Assembly (NCBI GenBank): GCA_900542675.1
Contig: UQOT01000040.1
Coordinates: 1 to 18,614, forward strand
DNA: 18,614 nucleotides
Direction: 5' to 3'
DNA from: an uncultured Eubacteriales bacterium
Lineage (GTDB): Bacteria; Bacillota; Clostridia; Monoglobales; Monoglobaceae
Below are positions 6,118 through 12,629 of this stretch, in pieces. Position 1 is the first letter of the stretch; every line of letters begins with the position of its first letter. Below the pieces are notes generated by a model. It worked only from the letters and a program-made list of their open reading frames with translations, had not been told where the DNA came from and ran no database searches. The position numbers were made by a program, and so were the translations under genes.

Positions 6118-6152
6118 ACCGTATAGCATTTTAACGCTGTACGGTTATTTTT
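6118..6152 (+). promoter_or_regulatory. Leader hairpin with T-run just upstream of the rluB ribosome binding site
   Basis: ACCGTATAGC (6118-6127) and GCTGTACGGT (6136-6145) pair over all 10 positions (one G-U) with the 8-base loop ATTTTAAC, followed by TATTTTT (6146-6152). The shape is that of an intrinsic terminator, but it begins at the predicted mRNA 5' end and abuts AGAGGAG (6153-6159). It may be a 5' stabilising stem or an attenuator; with the hairpin this close to the start site, I favour a 5' stem. Confidence 0.6.
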
Positions 6153-6166
6153 AGAGGAGTTTATTT

Positions 6167-7030
6167 ATGGTAAGACTTCAGAAATACCTTGCTGACTGCG
6201 GTGTAGCGTCGCGCAGGGGCAGTGAGGAAATCATCAGAGCCGGACGCGTCAAGGTGAACGGTGAGACGATTAGTGAAATGGGTGTTAAGATTGACGAGGA
6301 TAATGACCTTGTGACGGTTGACGACAGCATTGTCAGACCGCAGAACAAGATGATTTATATTATGCTCAACAAGCCTGTTGGGTTTGTGACAACCGTCAGT
6401 GATGATAAGGGCAGAGACACGGTTATGGATTTGGTTTCGGATATTCCGGCAAGGATTTATCCTGTTGGTCGTCTGGACTATGATACATCGGGTCTGCTGC
6501 TTATGACAAATGACGGCGATCTGACGTATAAGCTGACGCACCCGAAGAATAATATCGAAAAGACGTATGTCGCCGAGGTTACGGGCAACATAAGTATGGA
6601 CACTCTTTTAAAGCTGCGCGGCGGCGTTGTGATTGACGGCGTAAAGACGAGCCCTGCGAAGGTCGAGGTGATCGGAGCGACGCAGCTCGGCACAAAGCTT
6701 GAGATAACTATTCACGAGGGCAGAAACCGTCAGGTCAGAAAGATGTTTGAGTCTGTCGGCTGCATAGTCAAGCGTCTTACGCGTACGCGCGAGGCGGGGC
6801 TGACGCTCGGACATATACCGCTTGGCAGGTGGAGAAAGCTCACGGAGTCTGAGGTTAATATGCTCAAGAAAATCGGCACAGGCAAGAAGTCGTCGCGTGC
6901 GATGAGCGAGAGCCGATACGGCAGAGAAGGTGCGGCGAAGCACAAAAGAGAAGTGTCACGCGGCCGCACAAAAAGACCCGCGCACTACAGCGGAAACGGC
7001 ATAAGGAAAAAGAGCCGTAAGGGTCAGTAA
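6167..7030 (+). CDS. rluB: Pseudouridine synthase, RsuA/RluB family
   Basis: A 287-residue rRNA modification enzyme converting a uridine of 23S (or 16S) rRNA to pseudouridine. Residues 1-60 are an S4 RNA-binding domain (VRLQKYLADCGVASRRGSEE, then GRVKVNGE). The catalytic domain carries the RsuA-family signature GRLDYDTSGLLLMTNDGDL at 101-119 with the catalytic Asp at 104, plus the later EGRNRQVRKMFESVG motif. The core ends near residue 232. A strongly basic tail of about 55 residues (GKKSSRAMSESRYGREG onward, ending RKKSRKGQ) follows and probably adds RNA affinity. AGAGGAG seven bases before the ATG defines the start. The next gene begins 39 bases later with no clear terminator, so read-through into the carboxylase cluster is likely. 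RluB over RsuA is chosen by general resemblance. Confidence 0.9.
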   Translation: MVRLQKYLADCGVASRRGSEEIIRAGRVKVNGETISEMGVKIDEDNDLVTVDDSIVRPQNKMIYIMLNKPVGFVTTVSDDKGRDTVMDLVSDIPARIYPVGRLDYDTSGLLLMTNDGDLTYKLTHPKNNIEKTYVAEVTGNISMDTLLKLRGGVVIDGVKTSPAKVEVIGATQLGTKLEITIHEGRNRQVRKMFESVGCIVKRLTRTREAGLTLGHIPLGRWRKLTESEVNMLKKIGTGKKSSRAMSESRYGREGAAKHKREVSRGRTKRPAHYSGNGIRKKSRKGQ

Positions 7031-7069
7031 ATTTAAAAAATAATAAACTTTATATAGGAGGTAAAATCA

Positions 7070-8611
7070 ATGGGTAAAATCGAAGAGTTGCAGCAAATCC
7101 GCCGAAATATTGAAATGGGCGGCGGAGAAGCTAAAATCAAGAAGCAGCACGACAGCGGCAAAAAGACTGCCCGTGAGAGAATTGCTATGCTTTTTGACGA
7201 GGGCAGCTTTGTAGAGGTTGACGCGTTTGTTAAGCACAGATGCAGTGAGTTTAATATGGCTAAGACCGAAGCTCCGGGCGAGGGTGTTGTAACAGGCTAC
7301 GGTACTGTTGATGGCAGACTGGTTTACGCATACGCGCAGGACTTTACCGTTATCGGCGGTTCGCTCGGTGAGATGCAGGCGGCAAAAATATGCAAAGTTA
7401 TGGATATGGCGGCGAAGATGGGCGCTCCTATCGTTGGAATTAACGATTCGGGCGGCGCGAGAATTCAGGAGGGTATAGACGCTCTTAAGGGATTTGGCGA
7501 CATCTTCTACAGAAATACACAGTCATCGGGCGTGGTACCCCAGATTTCAATAGTTTTGGGTCCGTGCGCGGGCGGCGCTGTTTATTCACCGGCTATCTGT
7601 GACTTTATTTTTATGGTTGACAAGACGTCTCAGATGTTCATTACCGGCCCGTCGGTCGTAAAGTCGGTTACAGGCGAGGATGTTTCGTTTGAAGAACTCG
7701 GCGGCGCTCAGACTCACGCTGCAAAGAGCGGCGTTGCGACTAAGGCGTTTGAAAGCGAGGAGGAATGCTTCGCTCAGGTTAAGACGCTTATCTCATACCT
7801 GCCGTCTAACAATCTTGAGACTGCACCGATTTACGACTGTGCGGATGATTTAAACAGACTTTCGGAGTCTCTTGCCGAGATAGTTCCGGAGGATGTGAAC
7901 AAGGGCTATGATATGCGCGACGTTATCAAGGAAGTTGTTGACGACGGCGAGTATTTTGAGCTTTTTGAGAAATTCGCAAGAAACATAGTTACCTGTTTTG
8001 CGAGAATGAACGGACAGACAGTCGGCATCATTGCAAATCAGCCGAAGTTTATGGCAGGCTCGCTTGACTGTGACTCATCGGATAAGGGAGCGAGATTTGT
8101 ACGCTTCTGCGACGCTTTTAATATTCCGATTATCACATTTACCGACGTTCCGGGTTATCTGCCGGGCGTAAATCAGGAGCACAACGGCGTAATCAGACAC
8201 GGCGCGAAGCTGCTGTTTGCGTTCTCGGAGGCGACTGTGCCGAAGATTAACGTTATAGTGAGAAAGGCATACGGCGGCGCGTATATCGCGATGAACAGCA
8301 AGCACCTCGGTGCGGATATGGTATTCGCTTGGCCGACTGCCGAAATCGCTGTTATGGGTCCGTCGGGAGCGGCAAATATCATATTTAAAAAGGATATTGC
8401 AAACTCAGACGACCCGATTACCGCAAGACAAGAGAAAATTCAGGAATACACAGATAAGTTTGCAAATCCGTATGTTGCGGCAAGCCGCGGTTATGTTGAC
8501 GATGTAATTGAGCCCGGCTCAACGCGTCCGAGAATAATCAGTGCGCTTGAAATGCTTGCGAGCAAGAGAGAGACAAGACCCGCGAAGAAGCACGGTAATA
8601 TACCGCTTTAA
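7070..8611 (+). CDS. mmdA: Methylmalonyl-CoA/propionyl-CoA carboxyltransferase (12S type, MmdA)
   Basis: A 513-residue acyl-CoA carboxyltransferase that moves a carboxyl group between a short acyl-CoA and carrier-bound biotin. Both crotonase-fold halves are present. The first has NDSGGARIQEG (125-135) and GPCAGGAVYSPA (164-175), whose glycines form the oxyanion hole. The second has DVPGYLPG, KAYGGAYIAMNSKHLGADMV and WPTAEIAVMG. Length and motifs fit the alpha subunit of Na+-translocating methylmalonyl-CoA decarboxylase, the 12S subunit of transcarboxylase, and the beta subunit of propionyl-CoA carboxylase. With membrane pump subunits next to it and no biotin carboxylase in the window, the first two are favoured. 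Glutaconyl-CoA is a less likely substrate. TAGGAGG seven bases before the ATG defines the start. It is the first of five carboxyl-transfer genes. Confidence 0.93.
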   Translation: MGKIEELQQIRRNIEMGGGEAKIKKQHDSGKKTARERIAMLFDEGSFVEVDAFVKHRCSEFNMAKTEAPGEGVVTGYGTVDGRLVYAYAQDFTVIGGSLGEMQAAKICKVMDMAAKMGAPIVGINDSGGARIQEGIDALKGFGDIFYRNTQSSGVVPQISIVLGPCAGGAVYSPAICDFIFMVDKTSQMFITGPSVVKSVTGEDVSFEELGGAQTHAAKSGVATKAFESEEECFAQVKTLISYLPSNNLETAPIYDCADDLNRLSESLAEIVPEDVNKGYDMRDVIKEVVDDGEYFELFEKFARNIVTCFARMNGQTVGIIANQPKFMAGSLDCDSSDKGARFVRFCDAFNIPIITFTDVPGYLPGVNQEHNGVIRHGAKLLFAFSEATVPKINVIVRKAYGGAYIAMNSKHLGADMVFAWPTAEIAVMGPSGAANIIFKKDIANSDDPITARQEKIQEYTDKFANPYVAASRGYVDDVIEPGSTRPRIISALEMLASKRETRPAKKHGNIPL

Positions 8612-8679
8612 GCAAAAAACTCATCATATTTAATCAGTAGAAACTTATCATATAAAAATAGACAGAAGGAGATTTATCT

Positions 8680-9045
8680 ATGTCAGTTGCTGAAGCTTTA
8701 AGTGAAGGACTTAAGGTTACAGTCGTTGGACTTGTCATAGTTTTTGCGGTTCTTATTATACTTATGCTTGTGCTTATGGCGATGAAGGTCATATTTTATA
8801 AGCCCGCTAAGACCGCAGAACCGAAAAAGACGGCAGAGGAGCCGAAACCCAAAGCGGTTGAGCAGACGGCAGACAGCCCCGAAATCGACGAGGGCGAGCT
8901 TATCGCCGTACTCACGGCAGCAGTTGCGGCAAGTCTTAATACATCGACTTATAATCTGAATATAAAGTCTTACAGAAGAATAGGAAACACATCGCCGAGC
9001 TGGAACAGAGCCGGACTCAATGATGTTATAAATTCAAGGTTTTAA
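8680..9045 (+). CDS. oadG: OadG-family gamma/delta subunit of the Na+-pump decarboxylase
   Basis: A 121-residue small membrane protein. A single transmembrane helix at about 12-38 (LKVTVVGLVIVFAVLIILML onward) is followed by a Lys/Pro/Glu-rich linker (40-75). The conserved C-terminal tail covers about 80-121: an alanine-rich helix (LIAVLTAAVAASL), then YRRIGNTSPSWNRAG. In the oxaloacetate and methylmalonyl-CoA decarboxylase families this subunit anchors the carboxyltransferase to the beta-subunit pump and stabilises the complex. The position between carboxyltransferase and biotin carrier matches mmdA-D-C-B operons. The site AGAAGGAG eight bases before the ATG sets the start. The 68-base gap before it holds an imperfect direct repeat (AACTCATCATATTTA and AACTTATCATATAAA) with no obvious role. 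Confidence 0.85.
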   Translation: MSVAEALSEGLKVTVVGLVIVFAVLIILMLVLMAMKVIFYKPAKTAEPKKTAEEPKPKAVEQTADSPEIDEGELIAVLTAAVAASLNTSTYNLNIKSYRRIGNTSPSWNRAGLNDVINSRF

Positions 9046-9096
9046 TCCGAGTTTGGGATTGAATAATTACAGAATTGAACAGGAGGAAAACTAATT

Positions 9097-9474
9097 ATGA
9101 GAAAGTTTAATATAAGTGTAAACGGAAACACCTATGAGGTTGAGGTTGAAGAAGTTGGCGGCGCACCTGCTCCGGCAGTAAAGTCGGCCGCTCCGGCTCC
9201 GAAGCCCGCGGCTGCTCCGAAGGCTGCACCTAAGGCTGCCGCACAGGCTCCCGCCGCGGGCGCAACAAACGTTGACGGTCCTATGCCGGGTAATATCGTA
9301 TCTATAAAGGTTAAGACCGGCGATACGGTAAACGAAGGTGACGTACTCTGCGTACTTGAAGCTATGAAGATGGAAAACGAAATTATGGCCCCGAAGGCGG
9401 GCAAGGTTGTAGCTGTATGCACAAGTCAGGGCGCATCGGTTCAGACCGGCGACACGCTTATCTCTTTGGGTTAA
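9097..9474 (+). CDS. mmdC: Biotin carboxyl carrier protein (1.3S/MmdC type)
   Basis: A 125-residue free-standing biotin carrier. Residues 1-20 (MRKFNISVNGNTYEVEVEEV) are the N-terminal strand region seen in 1.3S/MmdC carriers. Residues 21-56 form a flexible Ala/Pro/Lys linker. Residues about 57-125 are a biotinyl domain with the canonical EAMKMENE motif; the biotinylated Lys is residue 91. The domain would swing between the carboxyltransferases (mmdA and the gene at 10880) and the membrane decarboxylase. It is the only biotin domain in the window, so both transferases probably share it. AGGAGG defines the start. The stop is followed six bases later by a dispersed repeat (9481-9518). Confidence 0.95.
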   Translation: MRKFNISVNGNTYEVEVEEVGGAPAPAVKSAAPAPKPAAAPKAAPKAAAQAPAAGATNVDGPMPGNIVSIKVKTGDTVNEGDVLCVLEAMKMENEIMAPKAGKVVAVCTSQGASVQTGDTLISLG

Positions 9475-9480
9475 CGCAGC

Positions 9481-9518
9481 GATTAGAGATTAGGGATTAC
9501 GCGCAGTTATTGTGCGTA
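9481..9518 (+). repeat. Second copy of the GATTAGAGA dispersed repeat
   Basis: Starts GATTAGAGATTAGGGATTAC, like the element at 5897. It ends in a hairpin with arms TACGCGCA (9498-9505) and TGTGCGTA (9511-9518), one G-U pair and loop GTTAT. No T-run follows. It lies inside the operon between the biotin carrier and the beta subunit, so it could act as an mRNA processing or stability element. Confidence 0.55.
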
Positions 9519-9576
9519 TCATATTCTCCGCGTTTTAAACTAATAGCATATTAATTTAATCGAAAGGGATGATTTG

Positions 9577-10827
9577 GTGTTACAGGCTTTTACAAGCTTT
9601 TTAGGCAGTACGGGCGTTGCCGCGCTTATTCAGTCTATGATGGAAGGCACGAATATTCTCGAAGTTATAGGAACACCCGTAATGATAATAATTGCCTGCA
9701 TTTTATTGTATTTGGCAATAGTTAAGAAATTTGAACCGTTATTGCTTCTGCCTATCGCATTCGGTATGCTGCTTACCAACCTGCCGATGTTCAAGGGCTC
9801 GGGCGCAATACTTATGCATCCGGAATTTTTCACGGATACAAGCTATATGATAGACGGTCATCTTGATATGCAAAGGATTTTTGCCGAGGGCGGACTTTTG
9901 GATTTATTGTATCTCGGCGTTAAGCTCGGTATCTATCCGCCGCTTATATTCTTAGGTATCGGCGTTATGACCGACTTTGGTCCGCTTATAGCAAACCCCA
10001 AGAGCATACTTTTGGGTGCGGCGGCACAGTTCGGCGTGTTTATCACGTTTTTGGGCGCGCTGGTTCTCGGTGCGTCAATTCCGGCAATCGGATTTGGCGT
10101 TAACGAAGCGGGCTCAATCGGTATTATCGGCGGAGCGGACGGCCCGACAGCGATTTACGTAACAAAGACGCTTGCGCCGCAGCTTCTGCCTGCGATAGCG
10201 ATTGCCGCTTATTCATATATGGCGCTTATACCTGTTATTCAGCCGCCTATTATGAAGGCGATTACGACCAAGAAGGAACGTATGATTGTAATGGAACAGC
10301 TTCGTCCGGTAAGCAAGACCGAGAAGATTTTGTTCCCGATTATTGTAACAATTGTTGTAGGTCTTATCGTTCCCGATGCGGTTGCGCTTGTCGGAATGCT
10401 TATGCTCGGTAATCTTATTAAGGAGAGCGGCGTTGCGGACAGACTTGCAAAGACCGCACAGAACGGACTTATGAACGTTATTACAATATTCCTCGGCGTT
10501 ACTGTCGGCGCGACAGCTACGGCGGATACGTTCTTAACACCGGCAACGCTCGGTATTGTTGCACTCGGACTTATCGCGTTCTGCTTCAGCACGGCGGGAG
10601 GACTTCTGCTCGGTAAGCTGATGTGCAAGCTGACTCACGGTAAGGTTAATCCGCTTATCGGTTCTGCCGGCGTATCGGCTGTTCCTATGGCGGCGAGAGT
10701 TTCACAGACGGTCGGTCAGAAGGAAAATCCGTCAAACTTCCTGCTTATGCACGCTATGGGTCCGAATGTTGCGGGCGTTATAGGCAGTGCGGTTGCAGCG
10801 GGCGTATTCCTTGCAATGTTCGCATAA
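9577..10827 (+). CDS. oadB: Na+-translocating decarboxylase beta subunit (OadB/MmdB)
   Basis: An integral membrane protein of about 416 residues that decarboxylates carboxybiotin and couples this to Na+ export. About ten hydrophobic segments are visible. The two family signatures are present: GGADGPTAIYVT near residues 186-197, whose Asp is the Na+/proton-coupling residue, and MGPNVAGVIGSAVAAG near the C-terminus. The region VNEAGSIGIIGG before the Asp is also typical. The N-terminal part (GTPVMIIIACILLYLAIVKK) is the usual first long helix. The start is either GTG at 9577 or TTG at 9574; GTG is preferred because the site AAAGGG then has a spacing of eight. Paired with the subunits upstream it would power a sodium gradient from methylmalonyl-CoA or oxaloacetate decarboxylation. 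The next gene follows after 52 bases. Confidence 0.93.
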   Translation: MLQAFTSFLGSTGVAALIQSMMEGTNILEVIGTPVMIIIACILLYLAIVKKFEPLLLLPIAFGMLLTNLPMFKGSGAILMHPEFFTDTSYMIDGHLDMQRIFAEGGLLDLLYLGVKLGIYPPLIFLGIGVMTDFGPLIANPKSILLGAAAQFGVFITFLGALVLGASIPAIGFGVNEAGSIGIIGGADGPTAIYVTKTLAPQLLPAIAIAAYSYMALIPVIQPPIMKAITTKKERMIVMEQLRPVSKTEKILFPIIVTIVVGLIVPDAVALVGMLMLGNLIKESGVADRLAKTAQNGLMNVITIFLGVTVGATATADTFLTPATLGIVALGLIAFCFSTAGGLLLGKLMCKLTHGKVNPLIGSAGVSAVPMAARVSQTVGQKENPSNFLLMHAMGPNVAGVIGSAVAAGVFLAMFA

Positions 10828-10879
10828 CCTTACCCAAAACGGGAATGATATATTGAATAATAAATCGGAGGAAAATATT

Positions 10880-12277
10880 ATGGCAAAAGTTGGTATTACA
10901 GAAACCATATGCCGTGACGCGCATCAGTCACTTATCGCGACTCGTATGACGACCGATGAAATACTGCCCGCGCTTCCGCTTATGGATAAAGTGGGTTATC
11001 ACTCGATGGAAGTATGGGGCGGAGCTACATTTGACGCCTGCCTTCGCTTCTTAAACGAGGACCCGTGGGACAGACTCAGAAAGATAAGAAAGGCTGCCCC
11101 GAACACAAAGCTTCAGATGCTGTTTAGAGGTCAGAACGTCCTCGGCTACAGACATTACGCTGACGACGTGGTTGAGTACTTCGTACAGAAGTCAATCGCA
11201 AACGGTATTGATATTATAAGAATATTTGACGCGCTTAACGACGTCAGAAACCTTCAGACAGCAATCAACGCGACAAAGAAGGAAAAGGGTCACGTTCAGG
11301 CAGCAATTTCATATACAATCAGCCCGGTTCACAATAACGAATTCTTTGTAAAGCTTGCAAAGGAATATGAGAACTGCGGCGCCGACTCAATTTGTATAAA
11401 GGATATGGCGGGATTGCTCACTCCGTACAATGCGTATGACCTCGTAAAGGCGATGAAGAAGAAGGTAAAAATCCCCATTCAGCTTCATACGCATTACACA
11501 AGCGGCGTTGCCTCCATGACATACTTAAAGGCAATAGAGGCCGGTGTTGACGTTGTTGATACAGCGTTGTCTCCGCTTGCCCTTGGTACATCACAGCCGC
11601 CTACAGAACCGCTTGTTGCGACTTTGCAGGGAACAGAGTATGACACAGGCATTGACCTTAATCTGCTGACCGAAATCAGCGATTACTTCAAGCCGCTCAG
11701 AGAAAAGTATCTTGAGTCGGGTCTGCTCAGCACAAAGGTAATGGGCGTTGATATAAATACGCTCAAGTATCAGGTTCCGGGCGGAATGCTTTCAAACCTC
11801 GTGTCACAGCTCAAGCAGCAGGGCAAGGAGGATAAGCTTGAGGACGTTTTAAAGGAGGTTCCCGAGGTTCGCAAGGATTTGGGCTACCCGCCGCTCGTTA
11901 CTCCAACAAGCCAGATTGTAGGTACTCAGGCAGTGCTTAACGTGCTGATGGGCGAACGCTATAAGATGGTTACCAAGGAGACAAAGGGTATCTGTAAGGG
12001 CGAGTACGGCAGAACCCCCGTCCCGATTGACGAGGAATTCAGAAAGAAGATTATCGGCAACGAAAAGGCAATTAAGTGCCGTCCCGCGGACTTAATCAAG
12101 CCGGAGCTTAAAAAGCTCGAAAAGGAATGTGCCGAGTGGACAGAGCAGCCCGAGGACGTATTGTCATACGCGCTGTTTGACCAGGTAGCGGTTAAATTTT
12201 TCGAGCAGAGAAAGGCAAAGAAATACAAAATAGACAAGGATATGGTCGACTACAACGATATGACCCATCCGGTATAA
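10880..12277 (+). CDS. oadA: Pyruvate/oxaloacetate carboxyltransferase without biotin domain (5S type)
   Basis: A 465-residue soluble enzyme transferring a carboxyl group between oxaloacetate/pyruvate and biotin. The DRE-TIM barrel motifs are present: RDAHQS (12-17, metal-binding Asp13), RIFDALND (114-121), KDMAG (174-178, Lys174 being the likely catalytic lysine) and HTHYTSG (203-209, metal-binding His203 and His205). The conserved carboxyltransferase segment after the barrel (YQVPGGMLSNL) follows. The protein ends at MVDYNDMTHPV with no biotinyl domain, unlike fused OadA or pyruvate carboxylase. It matches the transcarboxylase 5S subunit layout, and should use the free carrier at 9097. GGAGG eight bases before the ATG fixes the start; an open frame extending back to 10787 overlaps oadB and is not used. 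A strong terminator follows three bases after the stop. Confidence 0.92.
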   Translation: MAKVGITETICRDAHQSLIATRMTTDEILPALPLMDKVGYHSMEVWGGATFDACLRFLNEDPWDRLRKIRKAAPNTKLQMLFRGQNVLGYRHYADDVVEYFVQKSIANGIDIIRIFDALNDVRNLQTAINATKKEKGHVQAAISYTISPVHNNEFFVKLAKEYENCGADSICIKDMAGLLTPYNAYDLVKAMKKKVKIPIQLHTHYTSGVASMTYLKAIEAGVDVVDTALSPLALGTSQPPTEPLVATLQGTEYDTGIDLNLLTEISDYFKPLREKYLESGLLSTKVMGVDINTLKYQVPGGMLSNLVSQLKQQGKEDKLEDVLKEVPEVRKDLGYPPLVTPTSQIVGTQAVLNVLMGERYKMVTKETKGICKGEYGRTPVPIDEEFRKKIIGNEKAIKCRPADLIKPELKKLEKECAEWTEQPEDVLSYALFDQVAVKFFEQRKAKKYKIDKDMVDYNDMTHPV

Positions 12278-12280
12278 GAT

Positions 12281-12314
12281 AAAGGGATACGGCACAACCG
12301 CCGTATCCCTTTTT
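12281..12314 (+). terminator. Rho-independent terminator closing the carboxylase cluster
   Basis: A perfect 13-bp stem (AAAGGGATACGGC at 12281-12293, GCCGTATCCCTTT at 12300-12312) with the 6-base loop ACAACC and TTTTT at 12310-12314. Confidence 0.93.
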
Positions 12315-12403
12315 ATACTTAATTTTCGGGCGCCTTTCTCAAAACTCAAACTAAGCGTTTTTCTTTACCTGCCGACGAGTATAAAAACAAAAGCGGCAAA
12401 ATA
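12315..12403. other. Part of the gene-free stretch 12281-12629 with nothing recognised
   Basis: No gene, hairpin or promoter is seen in this sub-stretch. The rest of the stretch between oadA and aconitase holds the terminator, a dispersed repeat, a Rex-like site and the acn promoter, listed separately. Confidence 0.45.
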
Positions 12404-12487
12404 GGTAGGGAGCGCCGACTCGGCGCTCCCTACGAACTTTTTAAGCTTAAATTTCTCACATAATTGAATTTTTCAACACGCTCAAGG
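12404..12487 (+). repeat. Dispersed palindromic repeat (long copy, plus orientation)
   Basis: A 29-base perfect palindrome (GTAGGGAGCGCCGA at 12405-12418, a central C, TCGGCGCTCCCTAC at 12420-12433) leads into a tail (GAACTTTTTAAGCTTAAATT, then TCTCACATAATTGAATTTTT and CAACACGCTCAAG). This tail aligns with the minus-strand copy at 1230-1312. Base changes in the palindrome differ between copies, but each keeps outer pairing, which implies selection or replication of the hairpin form. Confidence 0.82.
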
Positions 12488-12524
12488 CGGCTTTTTGCTT
12501 GCCTCAGATGTATGTTTAATTAAT

Positions 12525-12542
12525 ATGTTAAAAGATTAACGT
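12525..12542. promoter_or_regulatory. Rex-operator-like palindrome upstream of aconitase
   Basis: ATGTTAAAAGATTAACGT carries the palindrome GTTAA-N4-TTAAC, matching 11 of 14 defined bases of the known Rex consensus TTGTTAA-N4-TTAACAA. It lies 5 bases before the -35 box of the acn promoter. TTAAC half-sites recur at 12596-12600 and 12611-12615. A rex gene lies in the downstream operon, so an autoregulated NADH-responsive circuit is inferred. Confidence 0.6.
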
Positions 12543-12547
12543 AATGC

Positions 12548-12576
12548 TTGACATTTTAGGTGTATTAATATAAAAT
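12548..12576 (+). promoter_or_regulatory. Sigma-A promoter of the acn-icd-rex operon
   Basis: TTGACA (12548-12553) and TAAAAT (12571-12576) with exactly 17 bases between. The start is predicted near 12583, giving a leader of about 45 bases. Confidence 0.78.
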
Positions 12577-12629
12577 GTTATTTAGATATATAGATTTAAC
12601 TAAATTCAGATTAACAGGAGTTGATAGTA

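Noticed and set aside
8617..8657. Imperfect direct repeat (AACTCATCATATTTA and AACTTATCATATAAA) before oadG
   Set aside because: Short and AT-rich; no regulator or promoter context supports a role.
10787..10879. Upstream extension of the carboxyltransferase frame at its N-terminus
   Set aside because: It overlaps the end of oadB, has no binding site, and family starts fit the ATG at 10880 with GGAGG.
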